Below, one piece after another: positions 23,035 to 31,143 of a DNA stretch of 37,434 nt. Numbering within the stretch: position 1 is the first letter of the stretch; each line of letters starts with the position of its first letter. The position numbers and the translations under genes are program-made. Under the pieces are notes generated by a model that did not search any database, was not told the origin of the DNA, and was given only the letters and a program-made list of their open reading frames with translations. Source of the stretch: Ktedonobacteria bacterium (GTDB lineage Bacteria; Chloroflexota; Ktedonobacteria; Ktedonobacterales; JADMIN01); assembly GCA_027307065.1 (NCBI GenBank), contig DAHUXT010000003.1, positions 1-37,434 of the forward strand, written 5' to 3'.

Positions 23035-24369
23035 ATGATCTATCGTCGCCGCTATCGCTGGACAGAGATGTGGCTGCTCCTGTTTCCCGCGGCATTCCTG
23101 ATTCTGGCGCTGCTGGAGTTGGAGCTTACCCAAAACGCTTCGACACCGCTTACCCGTAACACACTGCCACCTGTGGATGTCTTTACGCCTGCTATTGGTC
23201 TGATGATCGCGCTGGCGGTCACCCATGTGCTGCTCAATCTGTTCGCGCCAGACTCCGACCAGACGCTACTGCCCATTGCCGGAACGCTCGCCAGTATTGG
23301 CGTCATCATGGCCCTGCGGATTGGGTCTTCGCCGGGATTCGACGTGCCGTCGCTCGGCACGAAACAACTCGCCTGGGTGATCGTGGGCCTCGGCTTCTGT
23401 GTTGGCACGGTCGTGCTCACGCGCGATCTGCGATGGGTACGCAACTACAAATATACCTGGGCGGCCGTGGGACTGGCCCTTGTCGGCATCACCCTGGTGA
23501 ACGCGCTACGACACTTCAACACCAATGCGCCGAGCCGCGACGTGCTGTCGATCGGCCCAGGTGGCTTCTCGTTTCAGCCGTCGGAGTTGGTAAAGATTTG
23601 CCTGGTCGTCTTTTTCGCCGGGTATCTCAGCGAGAACCAGGAAATGCTCTCGGCGGGCTCGGTACCTATTGGCGGCATCAAATTCCCCCCACTGAAACAA
23701 CTGGGGCCGCTGCTTTTCATGCTGGGGCTTGCGCTGATCATTGCCGTTGGCATTCGCGAACTCGGCCTCGCGCTGCTGATCTTTGGCATGGTACTCTCGA
23801 TGACCTATGCCGCCACCAACCGCATGACCTATGTGTTTGGCGGGCTGGCGCTCTTCACCGTCGGGTCAGTGCTCGCATTCTCAGTGTTCAGTTATGCGCG
23901 GGTGCGACTCGCAATTGTCTCTAACGCCTTTGATCCCAATGTGGCGACGAACGCGGGCTATCAGATCGTGCAAGGGTTGATAGCGTTCGCATCGGGTGGT
24001 GTCTTCGGATCAGGGCTGGGGCTTGGACACCCGACGTTTGTACCTGCCTCGAACACCGACTATATCGCAGCATCCTTCGGTGAAGAATTCGGATTCGCCG
24101 GACTGCTCGCGCTCTTGGGGCTTTTCATGCTGCTCGTATTCCGTGGCATGTATGTGGCGATTCGAGCGCGCGACCCGTTCAATCAACTCATGGCCGTTGG
24201 CCTGACCTCGGTGTTCGCGTTGCAGACCCTCGTCATTCTCGCTGGCAATCTCAAATTGATGCCGCTGACCGGCGTGCCGCTGCCGTTCGTGGCCTACGGA
24301 GGCAGTTCGGTCATCGCGAACTTCATCATTATTGGCTTCTTGTTACGACTCTCCGAGAACAAAGCGTGA
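23035..24369 (+). CDS. FtsW/RodA/SpoVE-family peptidoglycan glycosyltransferase
   Basis: 444-aa SEDS protein with about ten or more membrane segments, a lipid II polymerase for septal or lateral wall growth. Recognised segments: SFQPSELVKICLVVFFAGYL (179-198), RELGLALLIFGMVLSMTYAA (241-260, where the family more often has DLGTA), GYQIVQGLIAFASGGVFGSG (308-327), SNTDYIAASFGEEFG (339-353), whose Asp342 corresponds to the conserved catalytic aspartate of the SEDS loop, and GVPLPFVAYGGSSV (413-426). AGGAG (23021-23025) lies nine bases before the ATG. It follows the TM-FHA gene by 27 bp. The cognate class B penicillin-binding protein, usually adjacent in actinobacteria, is absent. FtsW versus RodA cannot be separated here. 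Confidence 0.92.
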   Translation: MIYRRRYRWTEMWLLLFPAAFLILALLELELTQNASTPLTRNTLPPVDVFTPAIGLMIALAVTHVLLNLFAPDSDQTLLPIAGTLASIGVIMALRIGSSPGFDVPSLGTKQLAWVIVGLGFCVGTVVLTRDLRWVRNYKYTWAAVGLALVGITLVNALRHFNTNAPSRDVLSIGPGGFSFQPSELVKICLVVFFAGYLSENQEMLSAGSVPIGGIKFPPLKQLGPLLFMLGLALIIAVGIRELGLALLIFGMVLSMTYAATNRMTYVFGGLALFTVGSVLAFSVFSYARVRLAIVSNAFDPNVATNAGYQIVQGLIAFASGGVFGSGLGLGHPTFVPASNTDYIAASFGEEFGFAGLLALLGLFMLLVFRGMYVAIRARDPFNQLMAVGLTSVFALQTLVILAGNLKLMPLTGVPLPFVAYGGSSVIANFIIIGFLLRLSENKA

Positions 24370-24385
24370 GCTGGCATTCACGATG

Positions 24386-24412
24386 ATGGCCGGGGGTAAC
24401 CTCCCCGGCCAT
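24386..24412 (+). terminator. Terminator-like hairpin after the FHA-FtsW operon
   Basis: ATGGCCGGGG (24386-24395) pairs perfectly with CCCCGGCCAT (24403-24412) around a seven-base loop, 17 bp after the stop codon. Only a short T-rich stretch follows, so it may end transcription weakly or protect the 3' end. Confidence 0.6.
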
Positions 24413-24575
24413 TCTGACGTATGCCGATTGTAGTTCCCTGTGGCGCATCACTTCCGAAGGATTGATGGCAGCCATTGCGGGGTAGTGATAGAGTAAATCA
24501 CGTTGACAACGACAGATTCTCCTGTCAGGCGGGAAATGTACGTGCTGGTAGACGTATCTTGCCGAGGAGCATGAT

Positions 24576-26957
24576 GTGGCAGACACAGTAGTAGCAACAG
24601 AATCGCAATCACCCGCGGAACATCACGGCGGCCACAATCTCAGCGCATTCCTCTGCTGGGCCGTCGTTTTCGCTGACATCGGCACATCGGTCTATTACGT
24701 GCCGGGAATCCTCTGGCGACAGGTGCAGTGGCAGTCTGGCCTCTTCGTGCTAATGACACTGGTGGCGTTCGTGCTGCTCGTCCTCAAGTATGCCGAGGTA
24801 AGCGTACGCTTTCCTGAGGGCGGCGGCGTCGTTACCGTCGCGGCGAACGGACTTTCGCCGTGGGCGGGCGCCGTCGGTGGCATGTTTATTTTGGTGGACT
24901 ATTTCCTGACGTCGGCCATTAGCTCGCTCTCGGGCCTGCTCTACTTTGCGACCATCTTTAAGGCCATTGGTAACTACGTCGTACCGATCACCGTGATTGT
25001 GGTTGTCCTCCTGGGGCTGCTCAACTTCTGGGGCATCAAGGAGTCTGCCAGTGTCAGCGCTTTCATTGCCGTGGCGGCGCTGCTCAGCGACCTGATCATT
25101 ATTCTGGTCGTCCTGGTGAATGTGCCGATGGCGACGATGGGCCTCGTTTTCGAGAAGATTTTCTCGGGCCATCTCGGCGGCCTGACGCTCTTGACCGGAT
25201 TCGCTGGGGCGTTCCTGGCGTTCTCAGGTCTTGAAAGCATTTCGCAGCTTTCGCCAGTGATGAAACTGCCACGGCGCAAGACCGTGACGCAGGCGCTCGC
25301 GCTGGTTGCTATCACGGTTGGCGTCACCAGCCCGCTACTGACCATCTTTTCGACGGTGCTGCTCAATTCGCCTGATTTGCTTGCCACCACCACGATTCAT
25401 CTGCATATCGTGGCAACGCCCGACACCTTTATCTCTGACCTCGGCGGCACCTACGGTGGACCGGTGCTGCTGGTCGCTACCGCCATCGCCGCATCAGCGC
25501 TGCTCGTCTTCGCGTGTAATACCGCCATTATCGGCGCATACCACGTCTTCATCGCGCTTTCGCATATGGGTTATCTGCCAAATTTCGTCACCGCCACAAA
25601 TAAGTGGCGCGGCACTCCCCAGAACGCCATTATCCTCGCCACGGGCATTCCAGTGGCCGTGCTGATTGCCGTCAACGGGCGGATCGACATCCTTGGCGAC
25701 ATGTACGCGTTTGGCCTGTTGGGCGCGTTTTCGCTGACCTGTCTGGCGATGGATGTAATTCGCTATCGCGACCGTCATGGCGCGTCACATATTGGCGCGA
25801 TCGAGGCCGCCGAACGATCCGCGGGCGCTGAAGAGGTGGCTCGGGTCGGGACGCCGTGGCATCAGCGGCTTACCAACGCCGCGAGCGCGCGCATGAATGA
25901 TCAGGTGGCGGCGCGCCTGCGGCTGGCCAATTCCCGCGCGAGGCGGCAGTTGACTCCCTGGGCCAATCGCGCCCGCGACGGCTGGCCCACAGTGAAATTC
26001 TATCTCGGCATCGTGACCACCTTTCTCGTCGGGGTTGCATGGATCACGAATCTCTTTACCAAACCGCTGGCGACCATCTTTGGCGGAGGGTTCACGCTGC
26101 TAGGCGTTGGCGCGGCGTTCCTCTACCACCAGCGCCTGGTACAGCAAGGCGAGGCGCCGGTCGCTCCGATCCAGACACTTCAGCGCATGGCGGATTCACT
26201 GTTGATCGCGTTGTCGTCGTCGAGCCAGCAGAATATGCAGGTGATCGACGCCGCCATCGATACCGCCGATGACCATCAGCTGGTGTTTCTCTATCTCTCG
26301 CGCAAGCCGACGCAATCGCCGCGGTTCATGCAATTTGCCGATCCGTTTTTGACGGATGTGGCGGCACAGCGCACGCTCACCTACGCGAGTAACAAGGCGA
26401 AACGCGCCGGGCTGAAGGCATCGTTTGTGTATCGTCTCGGTGGGGCAGGGCAGGTCATCGATATCTGGCGGATTATCCGTCCGGATGAGATCATCGCCGA
26501 GGCGGAGATTGCGAAGAAGCTCTCGAAATATGTGCCGCCCGACTACATACGCTACCAAGTCGAAGATGGTGTGCGCGTCGCCCACTATGTGCGCCACCAG
26601 TTTTCGCAGACGCATCAGGCGCCGCCAACCGCCACGGGCAGCGGAATCGCCGTTGGGGGTGGCGAATCGTTTGGCAAGCATAGTGGCACGCCAACGCCAG
26701 AACCAGACTGGGCTCCATTGCCGCCACCCCGCACTGAACCGCCTGGGAAACGCCCTAATGGAGGCGCGCCGCCGAAGCCTACACCGCTGCCCCGGCAACG
26801 TCGTCCGGCGGCTGAGGTGCCCCCAATGGAACCTCCAACTCCGCAGGAGGGGAGCGAACCGACATCGAGCGACGAAGATTGGATCTGGACGGGAACCGAC
26901 CTCGTGCGTAAGCCAGCGCAGGAGCCACCCAAGGAGAACGAGTCTCCAGAGCCATAG
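24576..26957 (+). CDS. APC-superfamily permease with USP-like domain and proline-rich tail
   Basis: 793 aa. Residues ~22-395 contain about ten transmembrane segments of an APC-type amino-acid/polyamine or cation transporter; VVFADIGTSVYYVPG (30-44) is the helix I unwound region. A charged, Ala/Arg-rich stretch (~396-470) precedes two more helices (~472-518). The cytosolic part (~530-670) resembles a degenerate universal-stress-like alpha/beta domain (NMQVIDAAIDTADDHQLVFL), and the last ~110 residues are Pro/Gly-rich and disordered. APC plus cytosolic domain resembles potassium transporter KimA or amino-acid permeases with USP domains; the substrate is open. I saw no ydaO/c-di-AMP riboswitch upstream. 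The start is GTG 24576 with GAGGAG (24564-24569) six bases before it. It ends 11 bp from a convergent gene. Confidence 0.85.
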   Translation: MADTVVATESQSPAEHHGGHNLSAFLCWAVVFADIGTSVYYVPGILWRQVQWQSGLFVLMTLVAFVLLVLKYAEVSVRFPEGGGVVTVAANGLSPWAGAVGGMFILVDYFLTSAISSLSGLLYFATIFKAIGNYVVPITVIVVVLLGLLNFWGIKESASVSAFIAVAALLSDLIIILVVLVNVPMATMGLVFEKIFSGHLGGLTLLTGFAGAFLAFSGLESISQLSPVMKLPRRKTVTQALALVAITVGVTSPLLTIFSTVLLNSPDLLATTTIHLHIVATPDTFISDLGGTYGGPVLLVATAIAASALLVFACNTAIIGAYHVFIALSHMGYLPNFVTATNKWRGTPQNAIILATGIPVAVLIAVNGRIDILGDMYAFGLLGAFSLTCLAMDVIRYRDRHGASHIGAIEAAERSAGAEEVARVGTPWHQRLTNAASARMNDQVAARLRLANSRARRQLTPWANRARDGWPTVKFYLGIVTTFLVGVAWITNLFTKPLATIFGGGFTLLGVGAAFLYHQRLVQQGEAPVAPIQTLQRMADSLLIALSSSSQQNMQVIDAAIDTADDHQLVFLYLSRKPTQSPRFMQFADPFLTDVAAQRTLTYASNKAKRAGLKASFVYRLGGAGQVIDIWRIIRPDEIIAEAEIAKKLSKYVPPDYIRYQVEDGVRVAHYVRHQFSQTHQAPPTATGSGIAVGGGESFGKHSGTPTPEPDWAPLPPPRTEPPGKRPNGGAPPKPTPLPRQRRPAAEVPPMEPPTPQEGSEPTSSDEDWIWTGTDLVRKPAQEPPKENESPEP

Positions 26958-26968
26958 CCTGTAGGCGC

Positions 26969-27862
26969 CTAGCGGCGCACTGCCTGTTGCTCGCGGGCGA
27001 GGGCGGTCAATTGCTTGAGGGCGTCTTCCCATTCGCGGATGGAACGCGCCACCCATGCGGCGGTATCAGGCGGGGCCGGCGGCGCCTTTCGCAGCCCCAG
27101 CCGGGCGAGCGCGCCCATCGGGGAGCGCTTGACGCCAAGCTGCGCCAGAGTTTCGCGAGCCAGGCCAAGTTGCTGCTGCACCCAGGTGATATCGGCCTGG
27201 ATGGAATGATCTTGCTGCTGATCGAGGTGGCGAAGCAATTGCACTCCAGCCAGGACACCCGGAGACTCGGCGGCGGTTTCGGTGATATGGTGCGGCGCCA
27301 CGTGCCCCTGCAGTGCCGAGGATAACTCGTCCAACCCGTGATAGAGCGCCCCAACCGGCGCAACGCCCGCTGGCGGGAGTGACTGCAAGGCGTGCAGTGT
27401 CAGCGCGAGTTGTTCCGAGATCGCATCGATAGTACTGGCGAGATGCGTCTCGACGACGTGACGATAGCTATATCCACACCGGCGCAGCTTCAACTCAAGC
27501 GGCTCGCTAGAAGCCGTAAACCCGGCAAATTTCGGCCACCACGGATCGGACGGCGTATGCGCGAGGCGAGCCTGGGGAAATCGCCCATCGAGCGAGGCAA
27601 GGTAACCCTGTGTTGCGACCTCGAGCGAGGCGGCCGCGGAACAGATACGGCGACAGGAGACCTCAAGCTGCTGGAGAAAGGTATCGGCAGACGCACGATT
27701 AGCGCCCGAAAGCGATGTCTCAGAACCAGTCAACAGCAGGAAAAATTCAGCTTCCACGCCAACCTCGCCCAGCGCGCGCGCCAACGCAAGTGTCGGTTCA
27801 TCCATCCCTGGCCACTGCAGACCCACAAAGAGGCGCTTCTCCCAACTTCGGCCCTGTGACAT
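26969..27862 (-). CDS. Hypothetical protein, no recognised family
   Basis: 297 aa, soluble, no signal peptide or membrane segment. The N-terminus (KRLFVGLQWPGMDEPTLALA, followed by a helix and the strand AEFFLLL) looks like the first beta-alpha-beta unit of an alpha/beta fold. The C-terminal half is helical, with Gln/Leu-rich segments (LLRHLDQQQDHSIQADITWV) and HHITE (~206). I could not assign a function. The start at 27862 follows GGAGGAG with five bases between; upstream in-frame ATGs would extend into the kinase promoter. It diverges from the sensor kinase and converges on the APC permease gene. Codon use resembles its neighbours. Confidence 0.7.
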   Translation of the reverse strand: MSQGRSWEKRLFVGLQWPGMDEPTLALARALGEVGVEAEFFLLLTGSETSLSGANRASADTFLQQLEVSCRRICSAAASLEVATQGYLASLDGRFPQARLAHTPSDPWWPKFAGFTASSEPLELKLRRCGYSYRHVVETHLASTIDAISEQLALTLHALQSLPPAGVAPVGALYHGLDELSSALQGHVAPHHITETAAESPGVLAGVQLLRHLDQQQDHSIQADITWVQQQLGLARETLAQLGVKRSPMGALARLGLRKAPPAPPDTAAWVARSIREWEDALKQLTALAREQQAVRR

Positions 27863-27983
27863 CTTGTCTCCTCCCGCGGACTTCCTCTGGTCGCCGCCAG
27901 ATTGTACGCCACCTGCCCCAGACGTACAATCCCACTGGCCGCAGTTTCCCAGCCGCGGCGTCTCCCGCGCAATCGCCGCACGC

Positions 27984-28012
27984 TTGACATTGCTGTCGGC
28001 GCTCGGTAGAAT
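27984..28012 (+). promoter_or_regulatory. Strong sigma70-type promoter of the sensor kinase
   Basis: TTGACA (27984-27989), a 17-bp spacer and TAGAAT (28007-28012): perfect -35 and five of six -10 positions with optimal spacing, about 77 bp before the kinase start. Confidence 0.75.
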
Positions 28013-28089
28013 GCCAGATTGAACCTTCATCAATCGTCGCCCTTCACGTGGTACAATTTTTAGCTCCAGGTGCATATAAAGGCTTCACA

Positions 28090-30300
28090 ATGACGAGTGA
28101 TATTACCGCAATGTTGCGTGATCACGAAGAAAACCTCCGGCAGCGAATGGGCGAAGTGACGGGGTTCGAGGGCAGCCCGGAAGACGGCAGCGACGCCAAT
28201 TTGCTCATCGAGGCGCTTGGCGGCCTGCCGCAATCGACGTACGTATACCGTTTTCTTGAATCGGGAAGCGCGCTGGCGGCACAGGGAGGTCGGCTCGAAG
28301 CGAGGCTTCAGGGCATCCACCAGTGGAGCACCGCGCTGGCACAGGCATTGGATGAGATGTTCGCGAAGGACCCTGAGGCATACAACCAGGCACTCGTTGC
28401 GCTGATGGATGTCACTTCTCGCGCAGTGGTAGCAATTACTCAAGGATGGCAGGCGGTTCGCAGCCAGCAGTCCGATAGCGCAGCGGAACACGCGCGGCGC
28501 GGGATGACACGCATGCAGGCGCTTCAGCGCATCAACGCCGCCGCGAATTCCACGCTCGATCTGGACCAGACACTCGCGACTACCGCGCATGCCGTTGCCG
28601 AAGAGATGGGCGCTGACCTCTGCTCGATTTATCTGTTTGACGAGGTGACCCGCGAACTGGCGTTGCGAGCAACGAATGGCCCGCGCAATTCGAGCCTGCT
28701 CACGCTCGCGCTTGGCGTCGGCTATACGGGCTATGTCGCCGAACATGGGCGCCCATTGCTGTTGCGCAACGCCCTCGACGACTCGCGTTTCGCGGAGGAG
28801 GCCAGCGCGTACGAAACTCCGTATGCGGGGCTGCTCTCGGTACCGATCATCTTCTTCACCGCTGAGAAGCTCGAAGGCGTCATCAGCGTTCAGACACATG
28901 AGCCACACCTCTTTACCGAGGACGACGTCAGCTTTCTGGAAATCGTCGCGGGTCAGATCGCCATGAGCATCGAGAACGGCCGCATCTATGCGCAGACCGA
29001 CGAAGAACTTCGGCGTCGCGTCCACCAGTTAAATACGCTCTATCGTGTCTCGACGCTAGTCGCCTCGACACTCGTCTTCGAGAACGTGCTTCATACGATT
29101 GTGGCCCAGGCGGTGCAACTCAGCGGCGCCGATCGCTCCGTGCTCTTTGAGCTCGACCCCGCCACGCAAACGCTTTCTGCCGTTGCGTCGCACGGATTCG
29201 AGCGGCTGGAGACCACACGGATCACGTTGCCATCTGGGCAGTGCTGCGCCGGGCGCGTCGTGCAGACGGGGTCGTCGAGCCTCAAACTCGACTGCATGCG
29301 TACCGACGAGGGCTGTTTTCTCTATGGCAATGCCGAGGCGATCGACGATCAGCACGCTGTGCTCTGTGTACCTCTCACGGCTCGCCAGGGACCAGTCGGC
29401 TCCCTGTGCATCTTTAGCAATCAGCGTTACATGCTGAATGAGCACCAACTTCAGTTGGTCAGCACGTTTGCCAATGTCGCAGCGATCGCCATGGAGAACG
29501 CCCGTCTCTTCGAGCAGACACGCGAGGGACTACGCATCAAAGAGACGCTGCTCAACGAGATGAACCACCGGGTAAAGAACAATCTGACGCAGATCGCAGG
29601 CATTCTCAATATCCGGCGGCGACGGTCGCAGAATCCAGAGGTGCAGCAGGAATTGCTCGAGAGTGTCGAGCGCATTCAGGGCATCGCGGCAGCGCATGAT
29701 CTGCTCTCCACCAACCTGCTCAGCGTGGCGCGTATCGATGAGATCGCCCGAAAAATCGCGATGATCGTGCAGGCGAATCTGGTGCCGCCGCACATGACGA
29801 TCCGGTTTCACATCGGCGCGATTCCCTATTTTCTGCCGACCGAAGAGGCCACCACGCTGGCCATCGTGCTGAATGAGTTGATCTCCAACGCCATCGAGCA
29901 CGGCTTCGAGCAGCGCGAGGGCGGCGAGATTCGCATCAGCGGCGCGCGCGATGGCGACCTGATCGTCGTGCATATCGCCGACGATGGCGCGGGCGTGCCA
30001 GAGGGCTTCTCGCTCGATACCGCCGAGGGGCTGGGGCTGCAACTGGTGCGCGGGCTGGTCGAATCTGGGTTGCGTGGAGGATTCAAGCTATCCACGGTCC
30101 CAGGTGACCCCGACATAGGCGAGCACAGCGAAGGCGCGACCGATCCCATTCTCGCGGCGATCCCACGAGACGCCTCGCAAAACCCAGCCATTGACGCGCG
30201 AACATGGACTATCGCCGAGTTCACGATTGCGGCGAACTTACTGGATACCGTTCAACCGGCCAGCGCGTCCTCACGATTGGCTGATGGCGGCAACCGTTAG
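28090..30300 (+). CDS. Soluble GAF-GAF-HisKA_2 sensor histidine kinase
   Basis: 736 aa. An N-terminal helical region (~1-145) is followed by GAF1 (~155-300), GAF2 (~325-475), a HisKA_2 dimerisation domain with the phosphoacceptor His493 in MNHRVKNNL (491-499), and an HATPase with N box NELISNAIEHGF (595-606), DDGAGVPEG (631-639) and GLGLQLVRGL (647-656). A ~70-residue polar tail follows. No membrane segment, so it senses a cytosolic signal. GAF2 carries clustered cysteines (Cys385, Cys386, Cys402, Cys409), which could bind a metal, Fe-S cluster or chromophore, or be redox-active. The start at 28090 has AAAGG (28078-28082); GTG 28048 is less likely. No response regulator is adjacent. Confidence 0.92.
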   Translation: MTSDITAMLRDHEENLRQRMGEVTGFEGSPEDGSDANLLIEALGGLPQSTYVYRFLESGSALAAQGGRLEARLQGIHQWSTALAQALDEMFAKDPEAYNQALVALMDVTSRAVVAITQGWQAVRSQQSDSAAEHARRGMTRMQALQRINAAANSTLDLDQTLATTAHAVAEEMGADLCSIYLFDEVTRELALRATNGPRNSSLLTLALGVGYTGYVAEHGRPLLLRNALDDSRFAEEASAYETPYAGLLSVPIIFFTAEKLEGVISVQTHEPHLFTEDDVSFLEIVAGQIAMSIENGRIYAQTDEELRRRVHQLNTLYRVSTLVASTLVFENVLHTIVAQAVQLSGADRSVLFELDPATQTLSAVASHGFERLETTRITLPSGQCCAGRVVQTGSSSLKLDCMRTDEGCFLYGNAEAIDDQHAVLCVPLTARQGPVGSLCIFSNQRYMLNEHQLQLVSTFANVAAIAMENARLFEQTREGLRIKETLLNEMNHRVKNNLTQIAGILNIRRRRSQNPEVQQELLESVERIQGIAAAHDLLSTNLLSVARIDEIARKIAMIVQANLVPPHMTIRFHIGAIPYFLPTEEATTLAIVLNELISNAIEHGFEQREGGEIRISGARDGDLIVVHIADDGAGVPEGFSLDTAEGLGLQLVRGLVESGLRGGFKLSTVPGDPDIGEHSEGATDPILAAIPRDASQNPAIDARTWTIAEFTIAANLLDTVQPASASSRLADGGNR

Positions 30301-30833
30301 CCCTCTTGCGGCGCGGCGTCAGCGTGCATCGGCGCTGACGATGTTTCGGCGTCAGCGGAGCCACCAGCATTTGCGCGCGCCTGCAACGCTTTTCGCGCTC
30401 GCATCGCGCCCGGACGACCGCCCAGCCAGCCCATCAGCGCGGCGATCCCAAGCGGAATGGTCACGGTGACGACGAGCGCCATTGCCTGGAGGACGAAACC
30501 TCCCGGCGCCGCGGCATCCGCGCTCAGAATATTCGATGTGCTGCCTGGTGAATAGATGGTAATGAGCACACCATAAATAGCGAATGCCAGCATGCCCGCC
30601 AGCGCGCCCATACCCGCGTTGAGCGTCTCGCGGCCAGTAAAATAGCCAGCGGCGGAAAACGCGAACAAGAAGAGGAAAAGGCTCGCGCAACCTAGCGTCA
30701 ATTTGCCGGGATTGCTATCGAGCGTTGCCGGGCCGTTCCCAAATGCCACCATGCCCAGCACAGTAAGCCCGAGCCCCAAAACCACGTACGCAGCGCCTCC
30801 AACCAGAGCGCCCCACTTCATCACAACTCGCAT
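30297..30833 (-). CDS. Small integral membrane protein of unknown function
   Basis: 178 aa with four predicted membrane helices (about residues 5-30, 42-62, 73-95 and 115-139), then a ~35-residue basic-to-acidic Ala-rich tail. No catalytic motif or recognised family. Start ATG at 30833 follows AGGT by seven bases; GTG 30842 and ATG 30821 are alternatives. Its stop overlaps the convergent kinase stop by four bases (30297-30300), so the two transcripts share a tail. A link to kinase function is possible only by neighbourhood. Confidence 0.65.
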   Translation of the reverse strand: MRVVMKWGALVGGAAYVVLGLGLTVLGMVAFGNGPATLDSNPGKLTLGCASLFLFLFAFSAAGYFTGRETLNAGMGALAGMLAFAIYGVLITIYSPGSTSNILSADAAAPGGFVLQAMALVVTVTIPLGIAALMGWLGGRPGAMRARKALQARANAGGSADAETSSAPMHADAAPQEG

Positions 30834-31143
30834 TACAAGCACCTGTTCACTTGTGAGACACGCGGCCAGTGATCTCGGTTTGTCTCACCCCAATCTGCAA
30901 TTATACCGTGCGACGTGCCGAACGCGGCCACATGGCGGCATGCGCCATGCGCGCTACCCTTGAGAGAGGCGAGGTGACGAAAAAGAGACTCGACGCTGGC
31001 AGGGATTCATTGTACTATGCAGTGCGATGGCGCGACGATGACGCGTGCCACGAACACCGACGTTCAACTGCCGATTCGGATGTCCTCCGGATGGCTATGT
31101 CGCGGCGAAAGTCGCTGGGCGGAACCCGCCGCCACGAGGAATC
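30834..31143. other. Intergenic region upstream of cystathionine beta-synthase
   Basis: 310 bp between the divergent membrane-protein and cbs genes. It contains a candidate plus-strand promoter (TTGTCT 30880-30885, 16-bp spacer, TATACC 30902-30907). I saw no SAM or T-box element. An in-frame extension of cbs to 31045 adds residues not typical of the family and was rejected. Confidence 0.5.
30880..30907 (+). promoter_or_regulatory. Candidate promoter for cbs
   Basis: TTGTCT, 16-bp spacer, TATACC: each hexamer matches four of six consensus positions, about 235 bp before the cbs start. Confidence 0.35.

Noticed and set aside
24413-24575. c-di-AMP (ydaO) riboswitch or sigma70 promoter upstream of the APC permease
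   Set aside because: TTGACA at 24503 has no -10 at proper spacing, and the region is too short and lacks the riboswitch's conserved bases.
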